From the NCBI GenBank assembly GCA_963971535.1, contig OZ020599.1:93197765-93261764 (forward strand): a DNA stretch of 64,000 nt, in the 5' to 3' direction. The notes beneath the pieces were generated by a model, which saw only the letters and a program-made list of their open reading frames with translations, ran no database searches and was not told the DNA's origin. This stretch comes from Notolepis coatsorum (taxonomy: Eukaryota; Chordata; Actinopteri; Aulopiformes; Paralepididae). A program made the translations under genes and the position numbers. Below are positions 53,272-63,768 of the stretch, in pieces (positions within the stretch are counted from its first letter, which is position 1; each line of letters starts with the position of its first letter).

Positions 53272-53890
53272 TTCACCACCTGTCAGGAAGTCCAAGAACC
53301 ACTGGCAGAGGTCGTAGTTCAAGCCCAGGTCTCTGAGCTTGACGACGAGCTTGGAGGGGACTATGGTGTTGAATGCTGAGCTGTAGTCAATAAATAGCAT
53401 TCTCACATAGTTCCCCTGCCTCTTGTCCAGGTGTGATGCTGCTGTGTGCAGCACATGGGCTAGCTATGGCGTCCTCTGTCTGTGGACCTGTTGGGGCAGT
53501 ATGCAAATTGCAGGGGGTCTAGGGAGGGAGGAACAGATGTAGCCCTTCACTAGCTTCTCAAAGCACTTCATGGCTATGGAGGTGAGAGCTACAGGGTGGT
53601 AGTCATTGAGGCAAGTGGGCGTGGGTTTTTTGGGTACAGGGACAATAGTGGACTTTTTCAAACAGGTGGGGATGACAGACTGTTCTAGGGACAGGTTAAA
53701 TACAATATGTCAGTGAATACCGGGGCCAGTTGGTCGGCACAGACTTTTAGGATGCGTCCAGGGATGCCATCCGGTCCTGCCGCTTTCCTGGTATTTACTT
53801 TCTTAAAGGTCCTCCTCAACTCGTGCTCTGTTAACCTGAACACTGAGTCTCCATCAGCAGTGACTCTACTTTCTATTGTAGTGGCCCAAT
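53272..53890 (-). mobile_element. LINE fragment, 5' part of reverse transcriptase
   Basis: The - strand reads [95 protein letters not shown] and [20 protein letters not shown], stopping at FLDFLTGG. Frames are broken and the 3' half is missing. Confidence 0.88.
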
Positions 53891-54540
53891 GGGGGACAGA
53901 AAATGTTTTGTCTTTGTGGAAAGCTTTTATGAAAACATACATTACAATAGACTATGCTCAGGGAACAACTAAAAAAGTGTGTATAATTGCAGGGCCAGCA
54001 ATGTTGTTTACAAATATTTATAATATATTTACTATTCAAAGAAGCATCTGCTAGGCTTCCATTTGATTTACAGTGCTTCAAAATATTTCTTAGAAGCAAA
54101 CATCTCCAGTTTGAAACCCATCCAGCAACGACACAATGCAATAGGACAAGTATACAGAGATAAAACCTTGTTCCTACTTTGTAGTGGCCGCTTGTCATTC
54201 CCTAATAAATTGACAATGCGCCACGATGCACCTACTCAGATGTTCTACTCAGGTAACAAAAGAAGTTGTGGATGTTGACAGAGTTGAATGTCCAGGCTGC
54301 AGCTGATGTAGTTTGTAAGGTTTATTATCCAAAGAAAATGATGGTTAAGAACAGTGCCCCGTTCCTCGTACAGTACGTGGTTCAACTCGATCAAATGTCC
54401 TATTAGCCATCTTAAATGAACCCGATGATTGATGTCAGGCTATCTCAGTTTCTCAAAGGCTGATTCACGCTCAAACAATCTTGTTAATTCGAACCAGACT
54501 TCAGTAATCAGGATAATTGCGCATGCCCGTCCTACTTTAA
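53891..54540. other. unassigned, probably the left flank or end of the Harbinger element
   Basis: No gene is recognised. TTCAAAATATTTCTTAGAAG and similar AT-rich sequence. The left end of the Harbinger element could not be located. Confidence 0.3.
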
Positions 54541-54567
54541 AAGGGGAAAGCGTCAATGATTTTCTAA

Positions 54568-55590
54568 ATGGCAACTAAAGTCAAAGAAAGAGCGTCTTTT
54601 TTCAACGCTGACGAACAGGAGATGATAATGAACACTTATGAAGAATACAATAAGCACATAATCATGGAAAAATGCAACACCGCCCGCTGCGAGAGCAAGA
54701 CTAGAAGCATGGCAAAATATCGCAGACAAGTTAAATGCGTTAAGTGTTGGGAAAATGTATAAGCTATGCCTCATTATCCCAATCAATCAGATTATATTTC
54801 TTTAAATGTGCCTGCTGGCAGTAGGCTTAATGGAATGAATCATCGAATGAGATCTTGCTAGCGAAAATAATAATTTCAACTCTTTCAGAATAAGTAGATA
54901 AAAACAAGCCCAAAGAGTATCTAATTGATACGAATTAATAGATACTTATGATATATGTACTGTATGCGCTTAGGTACCATGTACTATATGTGTATATACA
55001 TGTATGATGTATGTGTAGATGACCATATAGAAGTAGGAGTTTGAATATGTGTGCAAATCTGTGTATAGGCGGATCAGTATATGTATGTATTATTCATAAT
55101 CAGAAATTCAATAAATTGAAGCAGTGAAACAACATTGTGTGCGATTCTCTCTATTCTTATCATGAGTCCACCTTAATCATTTTCTACAATAATTCTATGC
55201 TATATGGTGTACTAATAACACTGTCATATAATTATGAGTGCTTTCAACCCCCATGTAGTTGCAACCCAGCCATCAAGAGAACATGGGAGCAAGTAAAAAC
55301 TAAGCACAAAAACATTATTCAGAATGGTGAGTCAATACAATTTGTGCCATACAATTTGTGCCATGGTATTGTATTGAACAGCTTGTCAGTGTCATATATC
55401 CTTCATATTTTAGCAAACAAAAAGAGGGCTGATATGGTCAACACCTTTAAGACTCCGGATTTTACTCCTGCTGAGGAGCTGGCACTCCAGCACAATAGGG
55501 GTAGGCCCATAATGGAGGGCATAGCTGGGGGCAGCTCAAAATGAGGAAGATCCACAAGGAGATTGCATTGCTTGATCGGCAGCTGGATGT
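54568..55590 (+). CDS. PIF/Harbinger Myb/SANT-like accessory gene, decayed
   Basis: Harbinger elements carry a second gene for a Myb/SANT-like DNA-binding protein that brings the transposase to the ends. Here three blocks occur in order on the + strand. MATKVKERASFFNADEQEMI starts at 54568 and a shifted frame nearby reads ARARLEAWQNIADKLNA. AIKRTWEQVKTKHKNIIQN lies at about 55267-55325 between a ccatgtag acceptor and a gtgagt donor. KRADMVNTF ... FTPAEELALQHNRGRPIMEG lies at about 55423-55520 after a tttag acceptor. A further shifted frame gives MRKIHKEIALLDRQLD. It looks like a three-exon gene with frameshifts, so probably not functional. The product is family-level only. Confidence 0.75.
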
Positions 55591-55894
55591 AAGTGTAACC
55601 ATGTAATGCTTTGCCTAAAGTATTTGTGAGCTTTGGCATGAATTGTAACTGAACTGAAATTCTTATTTCTTGTGCACCTTCATTTACAGGCTGACCAATA
55701 GAGTACAAATAAAGGCTTTATTCTACAACATGGATCTCTTAAATTATTTTTGTACATGTTCCTCTATTAATGGGTAACTTAATCGCAAAGGGGGTGGCAA
55801 ACCATATACCCATATAAATGAAACATGCAAACATAAAGAGAAAAACATAAAATGAGTCCAACATTAACATTAAAACATAAAATTCATCTCAACA

Positions 55895-56705
55895 CCTAAC
55901 TAAAATGATGGTGGGCAATTCTGTCCCTTGCAGCCCGTCCGGTCTGCTCGTCCAAGTGGACTGGCTGTAGGTCATCCTCAGGATGGTCCATGATGACTGG
56001 GACCCTCTCCTTCCTGAGTGTTGCCAGATTGTGGAGCACTGCACAATGCACATGCCACAGTGATGTCACATGCCCTGTCTGGTGCCACCCGCAGACACGT
56101 GAATCTGGCCTTCAGTTAGCCAAAGGTCATCTCAATCCGGGCTCTCGTTCGAGCATGAGCCCCGTTGAAACGGGCTTGAGGCCCTGGTGCTGGCTCTGGA
56201 TAGGGGGTCATGAAGTAGGGCTTGCAGGCATAACCCCTGTCTCCAATTAAGAGTCCATCGTAATGACCTAGTTATATAATAATTATGTACAATGTTAGAT
56301 CACCTCTACATAAAATAAGCAATTTCTAAATGACATGAGATTTGCTATACCTTGCTCGAAGCTGTGACACAATGTAGACTCTCGGAATATTCTGGAGTCG
56401 TGGACGGGATGAGGCAGGTGGAGTCACAGATCATCTAAGATGAATTGCGGTCAAGTCATGGGTGTTGTACAGTACATGGGTCGCCTACAGCAGGCAATTG
56501 CAAGGTCCATGACCCCTATTGTCAAAGACATATGATTGTTTTTATAGCAATGTAATTTGAGGAAAATTATGTCATAAGTAGGCCTACCTGCACATTAATG
56601 CTGTGAAAGCCTTTTCGATTTACAAAATCTGCCTCGTTTGGGCCAGAGGGCGATTTGATGGGGATCTGCATGCAGTCCACTGCGCCAATTACATTGGGAA
56701 ACTCT
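55895..56705 (-). pseudogene. PIF/Harbinger DDE transposase (HARBI1-like), decayed
   Basis: The - strand reads AEFPNVIGAVDCMQIPIKSP, SGPNEADFVNRKGFHSINVQ, then DSRIFRESTLCHSFEQ, GHYDGLLIGDRGYACKPYFM, TPYPEPAPGPQARFNGAHAR and TRARIEMTFG. The first Asp of the triad is in VIGAVDC and the second in GDRGY; the Glu lies in the IEMTFG motif. An in-frame stop follows TFG, and frames change within the gene. A family D retro-tail abuts its N-terminal side at 56706. It runs convergent with the Myb-like gene, the usual Harbinger layout. Confidence 0.88.
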
Positions 56706-56803
56706 GCATTGATTGATTGATTGAAAATGTTATTAACAGATTGCAGAATGGGTACAATACAGTACGGCTCAATACACACAATTGTTAAGGGGAGGCAGAC
56801 TAG

Positions 56804-58366
56804 AGAAGTGTCAACAGAACAGCCTCTCCCTGAACGTCAGCAAAACAAAGAAGATGATTGTGGACTTTAGGAGGTCGGGGGTCAGGGACTACAGCCCCCT
56901 CAACATCGACGGGGCACCGGTTGAGAGAGTGAACAGTTTTAAGTACCTCGGAGTCCACATATCCGAGGACTTGACATGGACCACACACATTGACAGTGTT
57001 ATCAAGAAGGCACGACAACGCCTCTACTTCCTGAGGCGCTTAAGGAAGTTCAACGTGAGTCAGAAGATCCTCAAGAACTTCTACTCATGCACAATAGAGA
57101 GCATCCTGACTGGCAATATCACCTCCTGGTTTGGGAATAGCACTGCACAAGACCGCAGCAGACTACAGAGAGTGGCCCGTTCAGCCGAACGCACAATTGG
57201 AGGGGGGCTTCCCACTCTCCAAGGCATTTACAACAAGCGGTGCATGGAAAAAAAGCTAAGAGAATAATCAAAGACTCCAGCCACCCAAACAACTGCCTCT
57301 TTGAACTGCTGCGGCAAGCGATACCGGAGTCTCATGGCAAGCACAGAGAGACTCAGAAGGAGCTTCTATCCCCAGGCCATCAGGATGCTCAATGAACAAG
57401 GATGCTCAATGAACAATGATTGAACAATGAACAATAACAGGCCATCAACACACCCACAGCACACACACACTCACTTTAAATAAACAACACACTGTAGCAC
57501 CCACTTTACCACACTTTACACTTTATATTTATATTATTGGTAAGGGAATTGCACATCTCTCATTCCTTATCCCTTATTCCTTATTGCACCTCACCACCAC
57601 AAGGTGGCACCACAAGCTAAGCTATACCTCACCATTTTTTGTACCAGATGTACATACTGTATATAGAGGTATACTGAACAATTGATGTTTACACTTGTTT
57701 TTACTTGGGTTGACTCTTGACTTTCTATTTGATACTTTTTTTTTTTTGATCCACTTTTTCTCCCATTTTTCTATATTTTCTCCCATCCCAATTTCGTATC
57801 ATCCAATTCAACCCTCCCCTGTCACGAACGCTGTTTCTTGCCTCCCACAAGCCGGCTGCAATGTGGACTAAGTCATACATAGCACAAGTCCCCTCCGGTA
57901 CTTGAGGTAACAGCAGTCGCATCTTTTCACCTGTACAGCGCGATCTCTCAGTGGCGAGGAGTAACGCGTGGGAGACTCACGCTGCCCCCGATACTTCCTG
58001 ATTCTACTGCGCAGGCGCACCAACCGACCTGTAGGAGTCGCTGTCCACAACGCCCGATCCCCACCCATCAGTTTCCCACCCCCTAATACGGCCAATGTGT
58101 ATTAGTATGAACGACCAGCTAAACTGAAAGCAATGTGGAGCGCTGGGCTCGAACAGGCAAGCCCAGCGTCTCCGTCATTTGTGGCGAGCGCCTTGCCCAC
58201 TACGCCACGTAGCCGCCCTTATTTGATACTTATTATACTTATTTATACTATCTTGTTATTATCTAGCACACTCTCAGGAGCAAAACAGAAAGAAACATTT
58301 CATGCAAAGTATTCTGTATTTCTGTATGACAAATAATAAAGAAACTTGAAACTTGAACTTGACAGA
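56804..58366 (+). mobile_element. 5'-truncated LINE (CR1/L2/Rex1 group) carrying SINE A
   Basis: The + strand reads QQNSLSLNVSKTKKMIVDFR, YSPLNIDGAPVERVNSFKYL, GVHISEDLTWTTHIDSVIKK, ARQRLYFLRRLRKFNVSQKI, CTIESILTGNITSWFGN and RSRLQRVARSAERTIGGGLP. One frame stays open for about 150 codons, so it is fairly young. The 3' end is ATAATAAAGAAACTTGAAAC TTGAACTTGA. Confidence 0.9.
57737..58219 (-). mobile_element. SINE family A, full-length, 11-bp target duplication
   Basis: T-rich end at the left; the head GGGCGGCTACGTGGCGTAGT reads from the right. TATTTGATACT is at 57726-57736 and 58220-58230. Inserted in the 3' part of the LINE 56804-58366. Confidence 0.95.
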
Positions 58367-58427
58367 CTTTCGTCTTGTTTACATCAGGGTCCCCCATTTT
58401 CAATTCATCATAACATATGAACAGGGG

Positions 58428-58515
58428 GCGACAGTGGCTCAGGAGGTAGACCAGTAGTCTGGCAATCCGGAGGTTCCCGGTTGAATTCCCGCTCCTCCCG
58501 GGCAGCGTGTCGATG
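58428..58515 (+). mobile_element. SINE family C, head only
   Basis: GGGGGCGACAGTGGCTCAGG, AGGTTCCCGGTTGAATTCCC and GCTCCTCCCGGGCAGCGTGT; the body is missing. Confidence 0.85.
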
Positions 58516-58689
58516 TTGGTTGGTTTTGCAGAGTTTGTTATTTGAACCGAATAACATTACTCTAATTACAGTGCCTATTATACTAAGAAGTGGTGTGCAT
58601 TAATATTCAAAACATAAATACAATACCATTACCATAAACAATACAACTTCTAATATGTCGGTTTTGGCTTCTACAATAATACAGTACTG

Positions 58690-58927
58690 TATGCTGAACT
58701 ACTTAATTTGTCCAGACGAGGGCGATAGAGAGCCTTTGAACAACGCCCACCGAGGGAACACTATTACGTCATTGGGCCTTATCCAGGAAGTAGGGAAACG
58801 TCAACAATAATCCAGGCCAGGGCGAAGTGTCAGTGTTAGCCAGTGTAGCTAGTTAGGGCTTCTCACGCGTATTTCACATATTTTTTTATATATATATTTT
58901 TGTGTGTGTGTTTTAGCTTCTCAGAGA
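58690..58927 (+). promoter_or_regulatory. chmp4b promoter / 5' UTR
   Basis: CpG-bearing sequence with a CRE-like TTACGTCA at 58764-58771, about 160 bases before the ATG. Just upstream of the ATG, a T/GT-rich tract ending TGTGTGTGTTTTAG (58916) looks like a splice acceptor, so the 5' UTR may begin in a separate exon further upstream. Confidence 0.4.
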
Positions 58928-59111
58928 ATGTCTTTGTTTGGTAAGATTTTCGGCGGCGGAGGAAAAGGAGGGAAGGGACCGAGCGCGCAGGAGGCGATCC
59001 AGAAACTCCGAGACACCGAGGAGATGCTGACGAAGAAGCAGGACTTTCTGGAGAAGAAGATCGACGAGGAGCTGCTCACTGCGAAGAAAAACGGCACGAA
59101 AAACAAACGAG
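58928..59111 (+). CDS. chmp4b: chmp4b first coding exon (ESCRT-III, Snf7 family), partial
   Basis: CHMP4 proteins are the main polymerising ESCRT-III subunits that cut membranes in multivesicular body formation, cytokinesis and nuclear envelope repair. The ATG at 58928 opens MSLFGKIFGGGGKGGKGPSA, then QEAIQKLRDTEEMLTKKQDF, LEKKIDEELLTAKKNGTKNK, R, and one base of the next codon, followed by donor gtgaga. The Phe/Gly-rich start is the membrane-binding N-terminal segment; the rest is helix 1 of the Snf7 core. An ATG at 58904 adds eight residues upstream, but the family's conserved start (MSVFGKLFG in human CHMP4B) fits 58928. CHMP4A and CHMP4C are less similar as I recall them. Teleosts may have two copies, so the ba/bb suffix is not assigned. 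The remaining exons are beyond 64000. Confidence 0.93.
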
Positions 59112-59424
59112 GTGAGACACGTCGTTCACACACTGCGAAACGATTCACGTCAATAACATCGATATCGAACTGTGTGCGGCTATCCAAAACAAGTGGCTAA
59201 CTGCTCAGTAGCATGTATCCTCCTGCTAACCAGCAGCTAGCTGCTAACTTTCCCACTGGTCCACTGCTGTACTCTGTCATGCGTCGGATGTGATCAACTT
59301 TACACTCTGTTATCTCTTATGAACACACCTTCCATCGTGGCTGTAAATTATTAATATGAACATCATAATGTAGCTTAGATGAACATCGGCATGCAGAAGG
59401 AGGAGGAGTGTAAATTATGATAAA
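59112..59424 (+). other. chmp4b intron 1, start
   Basis: No further exon is seen. GCTAACCAGCAGCTAGCTGC-type words are common. Intron 1 continues to the end of the window. Confidence 0.4.
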
Positions 59425-59571
59425 TGGGGGACCCTGATGTAAACAAGACGAAAGTCTTTCTCTGGTCTGCATCCCCTTAACAATTGTGTGTATTGAGCCG
59501 TACTGTATTGTACCCATTCTGCAATCTGTTAAATACAATTTTCAATCAATTCAATCAATCAATAAAAATAC
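59425..59571 (+). mobile_element. retroelement tail family D, copy 4
   Basis: AATGGGGGACCCTGATGTAA to CTGTTAAATACAATTTTCAA, then (TCAA)n. Same block order as copies 1-3. Confidence 0.88.
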
Positions 59572-60046
59572 CCTAACTACTGTTACTGTAGCATGTTCAT
59601 AGCTCCACTGTAGAGGGAACGCTTACTGTGGATACAGAAGACCTGTCGACTAGTAGGGTCACTCACTGTCACGACAGCAACGTGACGTCATGCTAATAGT
59701 GTGTAGTTAGACCAGTGGGTGTGTACCTGGACTCACTGGAAAGTCCAGTGGCATCTAGAGAAAGACCGATGGTATTGGAATCAGCCAGGCTCTAGAAGTC
59801 ATTTCCCAATGTTTTTTTTTTTTTTTTTTTATCCACTTTTTCTCCCATTTTCTATATTTTTCTCCCATCCCAATTTCGTATCATCCAATTCAACCCTCCC
59901 CTGTCACGAACGCTGTTTCTTGCCTCCCACAAGCCGGCTGCAATGTGGACTAAGTCATACATAGCACAAGTCCCCTCTGGTACTTGAGGTAACAGCAGTC
60001 GCATCTTTTCACCTGCGCAGCTCGATCTCTCAGTGGCGAGGAGTAA

Positions 60047-61154
60047 AGGCCTCTACATGCTACAGCAACTTCAAAGCAACTGCAACACAACATCGGCGCG
60101 ATTTCAGCGCGGTTGTTTTAGAGGGTCTTGTAGACTGTGTTGCTTGGACGTTGCGTACATGTCCCCAGAATCTAACTGAACAACCGTTGCGTTGATATTG
60201 CGTAGCAGTGATTGGTTGGTTAGCGAATGGGGGCGGGGCTGTCATAGAATAATATTAGTCCCGCAGAGAATAATATCCTCCATTGTTGAAGCCAGCGTTG
60301 ACGCTAAATAATCAGCGTCACATAGCTCGCCTTTTTCTGAAAACCCAAGCACATATTGTTCCATAGCATACGCCTTCAGTTGATCATGACAAATCCTCTT
60401 ACCTTGACGATTAAAAAGCCTCCATAATTTAGTAAATAAAGATGTAGCCAGCCAGCTAGCATTGGGTCTATTCAAAATGCTATCCACATTAGCTACATTA
60501 GCTAACCAAGTAAATACAATGGTATCCGTCCTGAGGTAACGTTAAATACAACGTTTGCTAGTCGAAATGACTGGACACACACAGGGACAAGTTAAACATC
60601 AATCAAGTAATTTATTCCAATAGGTAGTTTGAGCTGCATGTGAGCCGAGGTCCTCTCCATTGGAAACGAATGATGTTACGGTAACGTTAGCTCGAAAAGC
60701 ACAGAAAGTCAAGCTGCTAGCAACAGACACTATAACACTTCCGGTCGGGGGTTTTCAAAATAAAAGAGCGACGTCTAAAATCACCGGAAATACGTTTATT
60801 TTGTACATTATCCAAAGTTAACACGAACCTAAACTAACTTTAGATTAGTTTAGGTTCGTGTAACGTTAGATATTGTAAAAAATAAACGTATTTACGGTGC
60901 TTTTAGACTCGCTCTTTTATTTTGAAACCCCCCGCCCGGAAGTAAAAATTATGCTTATTTTTCTGCTTTTATCAATGGGTTGGTTGAGAAGGGAAGCGTC
61001 ATCTATCTAGGGAACCTAGCTACATACGGGGTACAATGTTACATCGGCTGCGCGTTGATTTTGCAGAAGCATAAAGGTAGAGTGTCTGCAACACCGTTGC
61101 TTTGTCGATGTTGTGTCGAAGTTGCTTTGAATTTGCTGTAGCATGTAGAGGCCT
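60047..61154. mobile_element. PIF/Harbinger-type MITE, 1108 bp, TAA target
   Basis: The left AGGCCTCTACATGCTACAGC and right GCTGTAGCATGTAGAGGCCT are perfect inverses. TAA is duplicated (60044-60046, 61155-61157); 3-bp TWA targets are diagnostic of this superfamily. A - strand ORF (60242-60487, 81 aa) is unrecognised. A nested hairpin lies at 60735-60947. Confidence 0.92.
60735..60947. repeat. long hairpin, about 100-bp arms
   Basis: ACTTCCGGTCGGGGGTTTTC, AAAATAAAAGAGCGACGTCT and TTAACACGAACCTAAACTAA are inverted at TTAGTTTAGGTTCGTG, GACTCGCTCTTTTATTTTGA and CCCGCCCGGAAGT. Possibly a separate palindromic MITE. Confidence 0.85.
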
Positions 61155-62112
61155 TAACGCGTGGGAGGCTCACGCTCATAGATATCTATAGCTCACGCTG
61201 CCCCCGACACTTCCTGATTCTACTGCGCAGGCGCACCAACCGACCTGTAGGAGTCGCTGTCCACAACGCCCGATCCCCACCCATCAGTTTCCCACCCCCT
61301 AATACGGCCAATGTGTATTATTATGAACGACCAGCTAAACTGAAAGCAATGTGGAGCGCTGGGCTCGAACAGGCGAGCCCAGCGTCTCCAGCATTCGTGG
61401 CGAGTGCCTTGCCCACTACGCCACGTAGCCGCCCTTCCCAATGTTTTATCCACTTTTTCTCCTGTTTTCCTCCCATCCCAATTTAGTCGTTATGTCAATT
61501 CCCCCCTCCCCTTCCTGGTCGTTGCTCGCATGTGCCCCCCCACTGGTCGGTCTAGGGAGCCCTGAAGTCTAACAGATGCTTCCTCCGAGACATAGGAGAA
61601 CAGCCAGCAGCATCTTTTCACCTGCCAGCGCGGACTCTCATTGGCGAAGTGTAACGTGTGGGAGGTCACACTACCCTTACCATCTCCCTCCCTCGCTGTG
61701 CAAGCGCCCTGACCGACCTGTAGGAGTCGCTGTTTACAACGACCAGATTACCACTAGGCTTGGGCGGTATGACGGTATACCGGGGTATTTCGAAATACCG
61801 ACGGTATTGAAAATCAATACCGTCTAAACTGAGTTTTGTTGTAGTGCACACACGCGCCAGCAGAGGGCGAGACTAGTCCTCACTAGTGGGGCGAGCCATG
61901 CAGAGCTGGTTGTCTAAACACAGGAGGAGGAGGAGGGGAACCCCGCTTCAGTGAGTGAAATTAAACGAGACACGCTTACCGTTGCTGGTGCTGCGGGCTA
62001 ACTGGCTATTCTGAGAGCTAACTGTAGTGTTGTGTATGATCACAACGGTGTTCACGCTTTACGGTAATGTTGCGACAGTGCTGTGAAAATACCGTAAGGT
62101 TGTGGTAACGAG

Positions 62113-62380
62113 TAGGGATGTTTTTTTTTTTTTTTTTTTAACTTTTTTTTTTCATGTCAACGTTCACACGCACAATATATGCTTACCTAGGATTTGACTT
62201 GATTCAACAACAAAGCAGTCGGAGCAATGACAAGCCGAAAACTGTCGAAATTGTAGTTATTTGAAGTTTGGATTTTTTTTTTACGACTAAAGTACAGAAA
62301 AAAGGTACCGTTGGGTACCGGTATCGATTCACAGGTACCGGTACCGGTATCGGCTCAAATGTGAAAGGTACCCATCCCTA
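62113..62380. mobile_element. hAT MITE (TAGGGATG..CATCCCTA), 268 bp
   Basis: Perfect 8-bp duplication GTAACGAG at 62105-62112 and 62381-62388. The interior matches 31294-31665 (CTTACCTAGGATTT, TTGATTCAACAACAAAGCAG, GGTACCGTTGGGTACCGGTA). The left subterminal region is replaced by a T run. Confidence 0.93.
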
Positions 62381-62410
62381 GTAACGAGAGTGTGTGTTGT
62401 TGTGTGTAGG

Positions 62411-62770
62411 ATGCTGCGGGCGAACTGCTACCATTCTGAGAGCTTAACGTTAGCACTAGATGCTGCGGGCGAACTGCTACCATTCTGAGAGCTTAATGTT
62501 AGCACTAGATGCTGCAGGCTAACTGCTACCATTCTGAGAGCTTAACGTTAGCACTAGATGCTGTGGGCTAACTGCTACCATTCTGAGAGCTTAACGTTAG
62601 CACTAGATGCTGCGGGCTAACTGCTACCATTCTGAGAGCTTAACGTTAGCACTAGATGCTGCGGGAGGACTGCTACCATTCTGAGAGCTTAACGTTAGCA
62701 CTAGATGCTGCGGGCGAACTGCTACCATTCTGAGAGCTTAACGTTAGCACTAGATGCTGCGGGCGAACTG
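62411..62770. repeat. 49-bp tandem repeat, about 7.5 copies
   Basis: The unit is ATGCTGCGGGCGAACTGCTA, CCATTCTGAGAGCTTAACGT, TAGCACTAG; units begin every 49 bases from 62411. Few differences between copies. Confidence 0.95.
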
Positions 62771-62941
62771 GCCATCTCCGTGATTTGTTTACTTGGTAAC
62801 ACAGGCTGCGTGAGCCAGTATGATGGCCGGCCAAGCCGGAGGCAACGCTGACAGCCGGATTCGATACCAGTGTCTCTCGCGTTGGTGACGAGCGCTTAGT
62901 CCGCTGCGCCACCCAGCCGCCCACGTAATTTCCCAATGTTT

Positions 62942-63766
62942 GAAACCAACCCTGTGCTTCCTGACAAAGAGTATTCACCACACCTATTAAATAAACAATC
63001 ACAGCCTGTACGCAGAGCCATGGCTAATATTGCATAAAGTTCCAGGACTGTCACACAGTCATGACCTAGCTAGCTATTGTTGTGTACATTCATTGCCCTG
63101 GCCTAATTATGTCCTTCCTTCTGCCATACCATCACATATGACTCAGCCACTATCTCATTGACTGACAGATTTACTACCACAGATTTCCATGTCAGGCCTC
63201 TATCTTGTAGTCACCTGACTGGGGCCTATTATCAAAGTACATCCCAATTTATTTGTATTAAAGGGGAGCATCACCTTTAGTTCAATAGATCATACATGGT
63301 ATTTGTTATTCATCATCTAGGGACAAGGCCTGCTGCCTGATCAGTATTTGTGAACATGAACAACTCTTACCTTAAGCCAGAAACCAGAGAAGTAACGCTC
63401 TAAAACGTTGTGCTGTCATCAGGTATAACGTCTGGAGTTTCTCTATAGACGAGTGAATGGGAGATGGTTGTTGTGGAGCCACAGATTATATTAGATTCAA
63501 ATGTATTGTCATCGTACAGCACAAGTACAGTACAATGAAAAGAAGTGTGGCATCCAACCAGAGTTCAAATGTAACAGCAAAGTGCAACTGTAATGTACAG
63601 ATGATTAAACTGGGTACAAAATATACAAATTACTACTAGTACTGAGTGTAGTGCTACCCGGATGTACAGAGTTGTAGTATAATATGTACAGTGATACAGG
63701 TGTTTTACAGTATGGTAGTATTCATACTGGCCAGCAGCGTAACTAGTAAGAGTAGGACTACATATA
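62942..63766 (+). other. chmp4b intron 1, mostly unassigned
   Basis: No exon is seen. AAATGTATTGTCATCGTACA at about 63499 resembles a common fish retroelement end, but the body is absent. Confidence 0.35.
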
Positions 63767-63768
63767 CT

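Larger units (their letters stand above)
56709..58410 (-). mobile_element. retroelement tail family D, copy 3, split by a LINE
   Basis: The two halves, 56709-56803 (GATTGATTGATTGAAAATGT ... GGGGAGGCAGACTAGAGAA) and 58367-58410 (GACTTTCGTCTTGTTTACAT ... CCCATTTTC), together equal copy 1. The LINE 56804-58366 lies between them. Confidence 0.82.
59815..61434 (-). mobile_element. SINE family A split by a Harbinger MITE
   Basis: The halves 59815-60046 and 61158-61434 (plus one TAA) make one family A copy: head at the right (GGGCGGCTACGTGGCGTAGT inverse at about 61434), tail at the left. TTCCCAATGTTT flanks it at 59803-59814 and 61435-61446. Confidence 0.92.
61755..62799. mobile_element. hAT MITE (TAGGCTTGGGCGGTAT family), left end kept, right end not seen
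   Basis: TAGGCTTGGGCGGTATGACG begins the insert at about 61755, with the familiar TACCGACGGTATTGAAAATC and CGCGCCAGCAGAGGGCGA interior. It contains a second MITE (62113-62380) and a tandem array (62411-62770). The right terminus is missing, so the boundary is approximate. Confidence 0.65.
61447..62922 (-). mobile_element. SINE family B split by hAT MITE sequence
   Basis: The 3' part is at 61447-61754 (includes GTAGGAGTCGCTGTTTACAA) and the head at about 62800-62922 (GGGCGGCTGGGTGGCGCAGC inverse). TTCCCAATGTTT flanks it at 61435-61446 and 62930-62941. Confidence 0.85.
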
